In this document: one piece after another, positions 26,757-34,226 of the stretch
Position numbering within the stretch: the stretch's first letter is position 1
Layout of the letters: each line of letters starts with the position of its first letter
NCBI GenBank assembly: GCA_963750045.1
Contig: CAVVPD010000005.1
Span: forward strand, 186,001 to 250,000
Reading direction: 5' to 3'
Length of the DNA stretch: 64,000 nt
Source of the DNA: DASUAS01 sp963750045
Lineage (GTDB): Bacteria > Actinomycetota > Acidimicrobiia > IMCC26256 > DASPTH01
Program-made: the position numbers and the translations under genes
Notes under the pieces: model-generated
Told to the model about the DNA's origin: nothing
Database searches by the model: none
The model's input: the letters and a program-made list of their open reading frames with translations, nothing else

Positions 26757-27926
26757 ATGGGTCGGAAGTACCAGGTCATCTCGGGTGACGGCCACCTCGA
26801 GACGCCGCCCGATTTCGTGGCGTTCCTTCCGGAGAAGTTCAAGGACCGGGCGCCGAAGCTCATCACGCTGCCCGACGGCGGAGGTGACGCATGGCTCATG
26901 GAGGGCATGCCCCTCACCTACGCGAGCCAGAACCTGCGTGGTCGCGGCAAGGTCAAGTTCGCGGGCCAGTCCTATTTCAAGGAGGACGGCTCCCGCACCG
27001 ACGGCGCCGGTGACGGCGCGCAGCGTCTCCGTGAGCAGGACGAGGACGGCATCGACGCCGAGTTGCTCTTCGTGCCGGTGTTCGCCAGCCGGTTCCTCGA
27101 GAAGATCCCCCAGCACGACGCCTACCTCGCGATGGTGCAGGCCTACAACGACTGGTTGGTCGAGTACTGCTCGGTGGCGCCCGATCGCCTCATCGGCAAC
27201 GCGCTCATGCCGGTCTCGGGGATCGACGACGCGGTCGCCGAGCTCGAGCGGGCTCACGCCATGGGGTTCGTGTCGGTCCAGCTGCTCAATGCGCCGAACG
27301 GCGGCGGCGGTCCGCGGCCGGAGGACGACCGGTTCTGGGAGAAGGCGCTCGAGCTGGGTGTCGCGCTCTCACCGCACATGTCGTTCGCGGGCGTGATGAA
27401 CATCGGCGGCGCGCGCCACGACACCGCGCAGTGGCCGGTGGAAGCCGGGATGGTGCAGCACGCGCAGGCCGCCCCCGCGCCCACGATGGCGCAGCTGATC
27501 GTGAACGGCACGTTCGAGCGGTTCCCCGAGCTGAAGCTCTACTTCGCGGAGATCAACGCAGCGATCCTGCCGGCCTCGATGTACTACATGGACCGCGACT
27601 ACCTCGAGTACAACAGCTGGTTCGAGCTCGAGTTGCCGAAGATGCCGTCGCAGTACATGCGGGACCACGCCATCTACGGCATGGTGCGCGAGCCACTCGC
27701 GGTGAAGATCGGCCAGATGCTGCCGCACGACATGCCGTTGGAGCTGTTCTGGTGGGGGAGCGACTTCCCGCATTCGGTCGGCACGTTCCCGCACTCGCGC
27801 AAGTACATCGAGGAGACGTTCGCCGACCTCAGCCCGGAGCTCCGGCACACGTTGCTTCTCGGCAACGCGGCGGAGCACCTGCACCTCGACCTGGATGCCG
27901 ACATCACGGAGACGCCGGCGGCCTGA
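26757..27926 (+). CDS. Amidohydrolase family protein (Amidohydro_2/COG2159)
   Basis: A 389-residue TIM-barrel hydrolase. It begins MGRKYQVISGDGHLETPPDF, with D-x-H in place of the usual HxH. Other features are DGIDAELLFVPVFASRFLEK, AFVSPHMSF-like strand ALSPHMSFAG, the LKLYFAEINAAILPASMYYM strand and the late motif LFWWGSDFPHSVGTFPHS. GGGGGAG at 26743-26749 fixes the ATG. Paralogous to the genes at 15017 and 49350. Family members hydrolyse or decarboxylate ring-derived intermediates; substrate unknown. Downstream of the acyl-CoA dehydrogenase and 8 bases before the SnoaL-like gene. Confidence 0.9.
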   Translation: MGRKYQVISGDGHLETPPDFVAFLPEKFKDRAPKLITLPDGGGDAWLMEGMPLTYASQNLRGRGKVKFAGQSYFKEDGSRTDGAGDGAQRLREQDEDGIDAELLFVPVFASRFLEKIPQHDAYLAMVQAYNDWLVEYCSVAPDRLIGNALMPVSGIDDAVAELERAHAMGFVSVQLLNAPNGGGGPRPEDDRFWEKALELGVALSPHMSFAGVMNIGGARHDTAQWPVEAGMVQHAQAAPAPTMAQLIVNGTFERFPELKLYFAEINAAILPASMYYMDRDYLEYNSWFELELPKMPSQYMRDHAIYGMVREPLAVKIGQMLPHDMPLELFWWGSDFPHSVGTFPHSRKYIEETFADLSPELRHTLLLGNAAEHLHLDLDADITETPAA

Positions 27927-27934
27927 GTTCGGCC

Positions 27935-28738
27935 ATGACCACCCCGAGCCCCGAGGACCAGGTCGCGATCACCGATCTGCTGGCCCGTTACTGTCTCGCT
28001 CTCGATCGTCACGACCTCGACGAGTGGGTCGCGCTGTTCACCGACGACGCGCAGTACCACGCGTTCGGGCGCGCCTTCGCAGGACATGGCGGTCTGCGGG
28101 CGATGATGACGGGCGCGCCCCGCGGTCTGCACCTTGGCGGTCTCGCGACGATCGCGGTCGACGGCGACACCGCAGCCGTGGTCCAGAACGCCCTGTTCGT
28201 CGACGCCGCCAGCCACGAGTCGCGTCTCGTGGTCTACACCGACGAGCTGGTGCGCGTGGAGCACGAGTGGAGGTTCCGGAGTCGCCGGTGCCAGTTCATC
28301 GGAGTCGGTGGTCTGGGCGACCGGCCCCCAGCACCCGCCCCGAGTGAGGCCGACGACGAGGCTGCGATCCTGCGCACCTTGACCGCCTACTGCCACGACT
28401 GCGACGACGCGCGGTTCGACGACCTGGCGCAATGCTTCACCGAGGACGCGACGCTCGTCGCCCTGGGTGAGGTGGTCACCGGGCGGGCCGAGATCGCGGC
28501 ATGGTTCCGAGCGGCGCAGGGTCGGCCGAAGCAACGGGGGAAGCACCTCACCACCAATGTGCGGTACGAGGTCGCGGGCGACCGCGCCGCGGTCGTCTCG
28601 GATTTCGTGTGGTTGCGGTTCCCCCACGAGCACCTCGTGCCCGGTACGACCGGTCGCTACGTCGACGAGATGGAGCGCAGCGAGGGACGCTGGCGCTTCC
28701 GCCGGCGTGAGATCCAACTCTTGCGGCCTCCGGAGTGA
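27935..28738 (+). CDS. SnoaL-like protein with two NTF2-fold domains
   Basis: A 267-residue protein built of two similar halves. One is DQVAITDLLARYCLALDRHD then LDEWVALFTDDAQYHAFG; the other is EAAILRTLTAYCHDCDDARF then LAQCFTEDATLVALGEVVTG. Each has the SnoaL pattern of an initial helix with RYC/AYC, a central F-T-[DE]-D-A block and a final WRFR strand (EWRFRSRRC, GRWRFRRRE). The fold serves as cyclase, dehydratase, isomerase or the small hydroxylase subunit. Tandem duplication is unusual but known in actinobacteria. Last gene of the operon, followed by a strong hairpin. Confidence 0.85.
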   Translation: MTTPSPEDQVAITDLLARYCLALDRHDLDEWVALFTDDAQYHAFGRAFAGHGGLRAMMTGAPRGLHLGGLATIAVDGDTAAVVQNALFVDAASHESRLVVYTDELVRVEHEWRFRSRRCQFIGVGGLGDRPPAPAPSEADDEAAILRTLTAYCHDCDDARFDDLAQCFTEDATLVALGEVVTGRAEIAAWFRAAQGRPKQRGKHLTTNVRYEVAGDRAAVVSDFVWLRFPHEHLVPGTTGRYVDEMERSEGRWRFRRREIQLLRPPE

Positions 28739-28768
28739 GCGGCCCGACCGTTCGGAGTTCAGGAGGGG

Positions 28769-28810
28769 CTCCGCACACGCCCGCAGCGCAGTGCGGGTTG
28801 GTGTGCGGAG
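28769..28810. terminator. Nested two-stem hairpin, likely bidirectional terminator
   Basis: Outer arms CTCCGCACAC (28769-28778) and GTGTGCGGAG (28801-28810) pair perfectly. Inner arms CCCGCA (28780-28785) and TGCGGG (28792-28797) also pair, leaving a 6-base loop. It lies in the 154-bp gap between the convergent SnoaL-like and secreted-protein genes. No clear U-tract follows, common for actinobacterial terminators. Confidence 0.75.
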
Positions 28811-28892
28811 GCCCGCTCCCGGCCCTGCTGTGCTCCCTGGGGGACGGAAGCCACAGGGAACCCGGCACGGCGATCGCGTGCGGCCGGCGGTG

Positions 28893-29333
28893 TCAATAGC
28901 CGCTCGAGGTGGTCCAGGTGTCGCCGAGGTATGACGGGCGGACGCTGATGAGCACGCTGTTGGTGCCGATCGTGTCGCTGTATCCGTAGACGTTCCACGA
29001 TCCGGTGGTGCACGACGCGCCCTGCTGGGCGTAGTACGCGAACGGCTCGAGGTAGTACGCGTAGGCGCAGCTCCCGTCGGTGATCGGGTCGAGCACCGCT
29101 CCCGAGTAGTAGGCGTCGCCGTTGCAGGTCGTGCCCGGATACGTGACGGCCTCCTCCGCGACGAGCGTGTAGTTGGCGTTGTAGGAGTAGATGACCGTCG
29201 GGTGCCCGCCGCCCGCACACGCGGCGTGTGCGGGAGCGGTCGACGACGCGGTGACGAGCGCCCCCGACAGGAGGATGGCGCCGATCAGCGCGGCCATGCC
29301 GAGCGCGGCCGCCCGGCGGGTGCGGGTCAGCAT
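28893..29333 (-). CDS. Secreted tyrosine-rich, four-cysteine hypothetical protein
   Basis: A 146-residue pre-protein. It starts MLTRTRRAAALGMAALIGAI: basic n-region, hydrophobic core and a signal peptidase site after APAHA. The mature part of about 106 residues has 15 tyrosines (IYSYNANY, DAYYSG, CAYAYYLEPFAYY) and four cysteines, so two disulfides are possible. GGGAGG lies before the ATG, which overlaps the stop of the anti-sigma-like gene by 7 bases. No family recognised. Its place as last gene of an ECF sigma operon suggests export under envelope stress control (inference). Confidence 0.75.
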   Translation of the reverse strand: MLTRTRRAAALGMAALIGAILLSGALVTASSTAPAHAACAGGGHPTVIYSYNANYTLVAEEAVTYPGTTCNGDAYYSGAVLDPITDGSCAYAYYLEPFAYYAQQGASCTTGSWNVYGYSDTIGTNSVLISVRPSYLGDTWTTSSGY

Positions 29334-30343
29334 GGGCTTGCCTCCCAACCAGCGACGCTCCACCGTCCGGCCGACTGGCTGACGAGGACGGTCGTCACGA
29401 CCCCGGCCGGCGTCGCCCGCACGTAGCCTCGGGAACCGTCGGGCAACTGGAGCTCCGTGTAGCCGGTGGGCAGGAGCCGGCGGTCCCGGTCGCCGACGAA
29501 CGACGTGAGCGCGGCCTCGGGCGTCGCGAAGCCGCCCGAGGCGACCGCGCCACCCTGGAGCGGAGCGTTCTCGCGCCCCTGCACCGTGGAACAGCGCACG
29601 GCGGCGGGCGGCGCGTCCGCCGCCGTGGTCTTCGTGACGGTGCTCTCGGTCGACACGAACGGCTGCTTCGCGAGGATGTCGAAGGTCGCCGCGACCGACC
29701 CGGCGTCCTTGCCGTAGACCGTGAGCTGCACGGTGTCGCAGCCTTTCGGCTGGTTCGGGAACCGGAAGAAGATCGCTTGGCGGGCCCGGCCGGCCTTGGT
29801 CGTCGAGACGTCGCGATCGGACTGCGCGGCGAAGGAGCCGGCGGAATCGGTGGACTGGTCGGCCCACGGGCGCTGGTCGGCGTCGGAAGGCCACCGCACC
29901 TCGATGCTGCCGGTGGGTGAGGTCCACGTCTCCACCAGTTGCGAGGCCACGGCCGCGGTGTCGGCCTCGGATGCGGACGCGGCTCGGGGCCCGCTGTAGC
30001 CGTCGGGGATCGACGGCTGGGCCGGGAGGTCGCTCCCGCACAGCGGTTGGCCTGCCGCGGTACCGGTCGTGCCCGCGGCCGGTGTGGCGACCCGTCGACC
30101 GTCGTCGTCGCCGCCGGCCGTCGTGACCGCGACCGCGACCGCGGCGCAGAGCGCGGCGACCGCGGTCGCGCCGAGGAGCACCCGGTACCGGGGTCTGGCG
30201 CGACGCGGTCGGCGTGGCGAGGGCGTGGCCCCGGCGCTCTCCTCGGCGATCGCGGCGCGAAGCTGCGTGCGGTGACGGCGGGTCGTCTCAGGTGACGGTC
30301 GTCTGGCTGGAGCGTTCCTTCTCAGCCACTCGAGCTCGTCCAC
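29327..30343 (-). CDS. Membrane-anchored anti-sigma-like protein
   Basis: A 338-residue protein from a GTG at 30343. A short cytoplasmic N-terminus (MDELEWLRRNAPARRPSPET and AAIAEE) resembles the start of ECF-associated anti-sigma-like proteins of actinobacteria. A basic stretch and one membrane helix (VLLGATAVAALCAAVAVAV, about 55-75) precede a 260-residue outside domain containing CGSDLPAQPSIPDGYSGP. No zinc-binding HxxxCxxC motif is present, so it is not a classical ZAS protein. The start lies inside the 3' end of the sigma gene (22 bp overlap), and a 40-bp repeat copy sits just upstream at 30368-30407. Role as anti-sigma factor is inferred from context. Confidence 0.75.
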   Translation of the reverse strand: MDELEWLRRNAPARRPSPETTRRHRTQLRAAIAEESAGATPSPRRPRRARPRYRVLLGATAVAALCAAVAVAVTTAGGDDDGRRVATPAAGTTGTAAGQPLCGSDLPAQPSIPDGYSGPRAASASEADTAAVASQLVETWTSPTGSIEVRWPSDADQRPWADQSTDSAGSFAAQSDRDVSTTKAGRARQAIFFRFPNQPKGCDTVQLTVYGKDAGSVAATFDILAKQPFVSTESTVTKTTAADAPPAAVRCSTVQGRENAPLQGGAVASGGFATPEAALTSFVGDRDRRLLPTGYTELQLPDGSRGYVRATPAGVVTTVLVSQSAGRWSVAGWEASPC

Positions 30344-30981
30344 GGTTCGTCCTCGGTCGGTGCTCTACCCGTACTAGGTACTTGGCCGCTGGACGCGAGC
30401 AGTTCCCTCAATCTTCGGCGGGCGCGGTTCAGGCGTGAGCGCACGGTGCCCACCTCGACACCCAGCGCGGTCGCGATCTCCGGGTACGACAGCTCGGCGA
30501 ACGCGTAGAGCACGATCACCTGGCGATCCGGCTCGGAGAGCCGGTCGAGCGCCTCGGTCACGGTCACGAGCTCCTGGGCGTGGGTGATCCGGTCGGTGGC
30601 GTCGTCGATCGAGGTGTCCTCGGCGTCGCGCCGGCCCCCGATCCGTTCCCGGGCCCGGATCCCGCGGTGTTCCGCGCGGTTGCGCGTGCGCGCCACGTTG
30701 CCCGCGATCCCGAACAGCCAGGCCCGGACGGAACCGAAGGCGGGGTCGAAGCGCGCGCGGACGGTGAATGCGGCGACGAACACGTCGCCGGCGAGCTCGT
30801 CGGCCTGATCGACACCCACGAGGCGGGCCAGGTAGCCGTAGATGACGGGGTGGTAGCGGTCGAACACCGCCTCGAAGCGGTGCGGGTGCTCGATCGAGGC
30901 CAGCATGGACTCGGCCATCGCCGCCACGACCGCCGGCGCCTCGGTGTACCCGTCGCCCGGTTCCCTCCGCACCTCGGTCAT
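30322..30981 (-). CDS. ECF-type RNA polymerase sigma factor
   Basis: A 219-residue sigma-70 family protein. Region 2 reads FEAVFDRYHPVIYGYLARLV, then ADELAGDVFVAAFTVRARFD and AWLFGIAGNVARTRNR. Region 4 reads ALDRLSEPDRQVIVLYAFAE, SYPEIATALGVEVGTVRSRL and NRARRRLREL. A 25-residue tail after region 4 is unlike typical ECF factors and is encoded by DNA that also holds one copy of the 40-bp repeat. ATG 30981 has GGGGAG upstream. It probably directs transcription of its own anti-sigma and secreted protein genes, with which it overlaps. Confidence 0.92.
   Translation of the reverse strand: MTEVRREPGDGYTEAPAVVAAMAESMLASIEHPHRFEAVFDRYHPVIYGYLARLVGVDQADELAGDVFVAAFTVRARFDPAFGSVRAWLFGIAGNVARTRNRAEHRGIRARERIGGRRDAEDTSIDDATDRITHAQELVTVTEALDRLSEPDRQVIVLYAFAELSYPEIATALGVEVGTVRSRLNRARRRLRELLASSGQVPSTGRAPTEDEPWTSSSG
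30368..30407 (-). repeat. 40-bp inverted-repeat motif, copy 1 (upstream of anti-sigma-like gene)
   Basis: On the minus strand this reads GGGAACTG, a variable block, CCAGCGGCC, AGTAC and finally GTACGGG. It matches copy 2 at 31025-31064 in 33 of 40 positions but in opposite orientation. It starts with GGGAAC, which resembles an ECF -35 box, and lies 25-64 bases before the anti-sigma-like GTG. Confidence 0.7.
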
Positions 30982-31024
30982 CGATCTCCCCGCGTCGTGC
31001 GGACCATGACCCTGCCTCGCCGAC

Positions 31025-31064
31025 GGGAACTGCGCACGGCCAGCGGCCGAGTACAGGGTACGGG
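31025..31064 (+). repeat. 40-bp inverted-repeat motif, copy 2 (upstream of sigma gene, facing outward)
   Basis: Same motif as 30368-30407 (33/40 identical), here on the plus strand, 44 bases from the sigma start and pointing away from it. It is followed by an AGGAGG ribosome-site sequence at 31077-31082. The 274 bp between the sigma gene and the next SDR hold no other recognised gene. Confidence 0.7.
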
Positions 31065-31091
31065 CAAGCTCGAGGCAGGAGGACGGACGGG

Positions 31092-31166
31092 GTGTTCGGG
31101 TTGAAGCGGCGGCGTCTCGTGGCGGTCGAGCCCGACGGAGCGTTCCGCGACGGCCGCACCCGGTGA
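31092..31166 (+). CDS. Possible 24-codon small ORF behind the outward repeat copy
   Basis: GTG 31092 follows AGGAGG (31077-31082) by 9 bases. The peptide would be MFGLKRRRLVAVEPDGAFRD plus four residues, very basic. Its TGA overlaps another GTG at 31163. There is no similarity evidence; the case rests on the ribosome site and the upstream repeat only. Confidence 0.2.
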   Translation: MFGLKRRRLVAVEPDGAFRDGRTR

Positions 31167-31255
31167 CCACTGCATCCGAATCGGCGTGGGACGCGCCCGA
31201 TGCGGCGTGGCGTTCCCGCCGCGGTCCGCAGGTGCATCGTCCAGGCCGACGGGGG

Positions 31256-32065
31256 TCAGAAGTCCGTGCCTCCGTCGATGTTCACGAGCGCGCCCGTCAG
31301 GTAGCCGGCGCGGCCTGAGAGCAGGAACGCGAAGAGGTCGCCCAGCTCCTCGGGTCGCCCGGGGCGTCCGAGCGCGACGTCCATGTGCCACTCGTCGCGC
31401 ATCAGCCCCTCGAGCAGACCTTCCGGCGGTAGCCCGCGCGATTCGGCGAGCTGCGCGCGCGCAGCGCGGCGAGGCTGCCGGTCTCGATCGCGCCCGGGCA
31501 GATGCAGTTGGCGCGCACACCCTGCGGTCCGTACGACTTGGCGACGTTCTTGGTGAACGTCGCGACCGCGCTCTTCGAGCGCGACGTAGGGCATGCGGTT
31601 CGCGTGGGGCGAGTGGATCGAGTAGGCCGCGGTGGTCACGACCGTGCCGCCGCCGCGCTCGACGAGTCCCGGCAACGCGGCCTTCACCGCACGCACCGTG
31701 CCCATGAGGGTCTCCTCGAAGGACTCGGCCCAGGTCGCGTCGGTCGCGTCCTCGAGCGTGCTGTGGGCCGAGGTGTTCGTGCCGGTCGTGACCGCGACGC
31801 CGGCGAGCGGTCCGATCGCGTCGATCGCGGTCGCGACGATGCGGTCGGCTTCGTCCTGGTGCGTGCTCACGTCACCGGCGACGGCGACGACCCGTGTGCC
31901 GTGCTCGGCAGCGACGGCGGCGGCCGCGGCGTGGGCACGGTCGTGGTCGCGCCCGGCGACCGCCACCCGGGCGCCGTCGGCGGCGAGGACCCGCGCGGCC
32001 TCGAAGCCCATCCCGGCGGTCCCGCCCACGATCAGGAACGCCTGGCCCTCCACTCGCAGGTCCAC
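31256..32065 (-). CDS. SDR family oxidoreductase, two compensating frame changes
   Basis: About 269 residues from GTG 32065 (purine-rich GAGGGGG upstream). The loop AFLIVGGTAGMGFEAARVLA is followed by GRDHDRAHAAAAAVAAEHGT, VAVTTGTNTSAH and a Tyr-x3-Lys block MPYVALK. A frame change near 31577 falls inside that motif. The true frame then reads VAKSYGPQGVRANCICPGAI. A second change near 31455 restores the original frame, which ends SGRAGYLTGALVNIDGGTDF. The two breaks cancel, leaving about 40 wrong residues if translated as given. Last gene of the GMC/hydratase/molybdopterin cluster. Confidence 0.8.
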   Translation of the reverse strand: MDLRVEGQAFLIVGGTAGMGFEAARVLAADGARVAVAGRDHDRAHAAAAAVAAEHGTRVVAVAGDVSTHQDEADRIVATAIDAIGPLAGVAVTTGTNTSAHSTLEDATDATWAESFEETLMGTVRAVKAALPGLVERGGGTVVTTAAYSIHSPHANRMPYVALEERGRDVHQERRQVVRTAGCARQLHLPGRDRDRQPRRAARAQLAESRGLPPEGLLEGLMRDEWHMDVALGRPGRPEELGDLFAFLLSGRAGYLTGALVNIDGGTDF

Positions 32066-32141
32066 CGTGCCGTTCCCCCTCGGACGCGTCGAGGGCGCAG
32101 CGTAACCGGCGGAAGCCCTCGGGTGCCTCGGCAGGTCCCGA

Positions 32142-32837
32142 TCACGCGCTCGGGCCGAAGCGTTCGAAGCGGATGCGTTCGGCCGCGACGCCGAGCTCCA
32201 GGAGGAGCTCGCCGGCCGCGTTGGTGAACGGCGCCGATCCGCACACGTAGACGGTGGCGTCGGGGCGCAACCGGGGCACCAGGTCTTCGGCGGTGATGCG
32301 GCCCGGGGGCCGTGCGGAGGTGGGTGATGCTTCACGGGTGTAGAGCACGGTGGCTTCGACGCCGGGAAGCTCGTCGGCGTAGTACAGGTCGCGGGGCGAC
32401 CGGACCGAGACCACGAGCTCGACCAGATCCGAACGGCCGTGGGCGCGGGCGAGCCGCAGCATGGCCATGAGGGGCACGACGCCGGAGCCGCCACCGAGGA
32501 GGAGCGCGGGGGTCGTCCCGCCCCACACGAAGTAGCCGCCGATGGGGCCGCGGACGTCGAGCTCGTCGCCGACCTCGACGACGTCGTGGAGGAACCCCGA
32601 CACCTCGCCGTCGTCGAGGCGTTCCACCGTCAGCTCGATCTCCGCGGAGCCGTCGGGCGCCGAGGCGACCGAGTAGGAGCGCGACGCGGTGTATCCGTCG
32701 GGCGCGCTGAGCCGGAGCACATAGTGCTGACCGGCGAGATGTGTCGACGTCGCGTCGAGCGCCAAGCGAAACGTCTTGGCGCGCGGGGTCTCGTCGCGGA
32801 TGGCGACGACGGTCGCACTCCGCCAGGGCGACGGCAC
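32142..32837 (-). CDS. FAD/NAD(P)-binding ferredoxin-reductase-type oxidoreductase
   Basis: A 231-residue two-domain flavin reductase. FAD motif SRSYSVASAP, isoalloxazine loop VRGPIGGYFVW, NAD(P) loop LLGGGSGVVPLMAMLR, VYVCGSAPF and C-terminal IRFERFGPSA. It lacks a 2Fe-2S domain. GTG 32837 starts 3 bases after the molybdopterin gene, so both are co-translated. It is the probable electron partner of that enzyme, replacing the membrane heme subunit of MsrPQ-type systems. Confidence 0.88.
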   Translation of the reverse strand: MPSPWRSATVVAIRDETPRAKTFRLALDATSTHLAGQHYVLRLSAPDGYTASRSYSVASAPDGSAEIELTVERLDDGEVSGFLHDVVEVGDELDVRGPIGGYFVWGGTTPALLLGGGSGVVPLMAMLRLARAHGRSDLVELVVSVRSPRDLYYADELPGVEATVLYTREASPTSARPPGRITAEDLVPRLRPDATVYVCGSAPFTNAAGELLLELGVAAERIRFERFGPSA

Positions 32838-32840
32838 GGG

Positions 32841-33452
32841 TCAGTCGCCCTGGTAACGCTGTTCGAGCCAGGGATCGCCGCGGTCGTGGTAGCCGTTGCG
32901 CTCCCAGAACCCGGGTTCGTCGTGATCGAGGACCCGCAACCCGGCGACCCACTTGGCGCTCTTCCAGAAGTAGAGATGGGGGACGAGCAGGCGGGCCGGG
33001 CCCCCGTGGTCGCGCGACAACGGTTGACCGTCGGCGGTGAACGCGACCCACGCCTTGGCGCCGGTCACGTCGGCCAAGGGCAGGTTGGTCGTGTAGCCGG
33101 TGCTCGAGAACGCGAGCACGTACGCCGCGGTGGGAAGAGGGCGCGCCGCTTCGAGCAGCACGTCGAGCGAGACGCCCGTGAACGTCATGGCGAGCTTCGA
33201 CCACGTCGTGACGCAATGGATGTCGCCTTCGTACGTCGACGGGGGGAGCGCGTGCATCTCGTCCCACGTCCAGGTGGTCGGCTGCTCGACGCGCCCTTCG
33301 ACGGTGAACGTCCACTCGTCGGTCGAGACCTTGGGCGTGGCCTCGGCGGAGAGGACGGGCCACTGGTTCCCGGTGTCGTACTGGCCGGGCGGGAGCCGCG
33401 GGTCGCGTTCGGTCGTCCCGCGGCGGGAGAACCCACGCGTGAACTTGGCCAT
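32841..33452 (-). CDS. Molybdopterin-dependent (sulfite oxidase-like/MsrP-type) oxidoreductase
   Basis: A 203-residue protein with a sulfite-oxidase-type Moco domain: WTFTVEGRVEQPTTWTWDEM, the Mo-ligating cysteine in GDIHCVTTWSKL, VSLDVLLEAARPL and the substrate-side stretch DHGGPARLLVPHLYFWKSAK, ending GYHDRGDPWLEQRYQGD. No Tat or Sec signal is seen, so it is likely cytoplasmic. It neighbours a flavin reductase (electron partner). Family reactions are oxygen-atom transfers to or from sulfur compounds such as methionine sulfoxide or sulfite; substrate unknown. Confidence 0.9.
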   Translation of the reverse strand: MAKFTRGFSRRGTTERDPRLPPGQYDTGNQWPVLSAEATPKVSTDEWTFTVEGRVEQPTTWTWDEMHALPPSTYEGDIHCVTTWSKLAMTFTGVSLDVLLEAARPLPTAAYVLAFSSTGYTTNLPLADVTGAKAWVAFTADGQPLSRDHGGPARLLVPHLYFWKSAKWVAGLRVLDHDEPGFWERNGYHDRGDPWLEQRYQGD

Positions 33453-33456
33453 GGGC

Positions 33457-34226
33457 TCAATCCTGCCAGTCGGGCTCGCGTCGCGCCACGAAGGCGCGGG
33501 GACCCTCGTCGGCGTCGGGATGGGCCCAGTGCCGCTGCACCGCGTCCCAGCCGTCGGCCATCGCCTCGCTCACGACCGTCTCCTCGAAGCGCCGGTACAC
33601 CGCACGCGACTGGCGGACCGCTTCCGGCGACGCTGCCGCGATCCACCCCGCGAGCTCCCGCGGCGCGGCAGGAGCGCGTCGGGGGCGAGGACCTCGCTCA
33701 CCAGACCGAGGGACAGTGCCTGTGAGGCGTCCCATCGCTCGTGGCGGCCGAGGAGCACCATCCGGGCCAGCATGCCGAGCGGCACGCGAAGCCCGAGCGA
33801 CGGCGCCTCGATCCCGCTGACCTGCCCGACGCCGACGTGCGGGTCGGTGAACCACGCGGTGTCGCTGGCGATCACGATGTCGGCATCGGCGACGAAATGC
33901 AGACCGCCGCCCGCGCACACGCCGTTGACCGCCACGATCGCCGGGACCTCGAGGCGCCGGCCGGGGAGGAAGGCGAGCTCGTCGTGGATGTCGTCGCCGA
34001 GCGGGGCGCGCTCGTCGTCGAGCACGCCCATGTCGGCACCGGCGCAGAACCCCGAACCGGCGCCGGTGACGATGACGCACCGGACGCCGCGGTCGGCACG
34101 GACCTCGGTCCAGAGATCGCGGAGCTCGTAGCGCATCGGGTCGTCGAACGCGTTGCGCTGGTCCGGGCGGTTCAGCGTGACCGTGAGCACGTCGTCCGCG
34201 CGCTCGACGAGGATGGTCTCGGGCAT
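33457..34226 (-). CDS. Enoyl-CoA hydratase/isomerase family protein, frameshifted
   Basis: About 256 residues, crotonase fold. VLTVTLNRPDQRNAFDDPMR, first oxyanion loop GFCAGADMGVLDDE, second NGVCAGGGLHFVADADIVIA and PHVGVGQVSGIEAPSLGLRV. A missing base near 33665 shifts the frame; the C-terminal helices continue RELAGWIAAASPEAVRQSRA and end FVARREPDWQD. The usual catalytic Glu of the second helix region is replaced by aspartates, so dehydratase, isomerase or hydrolase activity is possible. ATG 34226 overlaps the GMC stop (TGATG). Precedes the molybdopterin gene. Confidence 0.87.
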
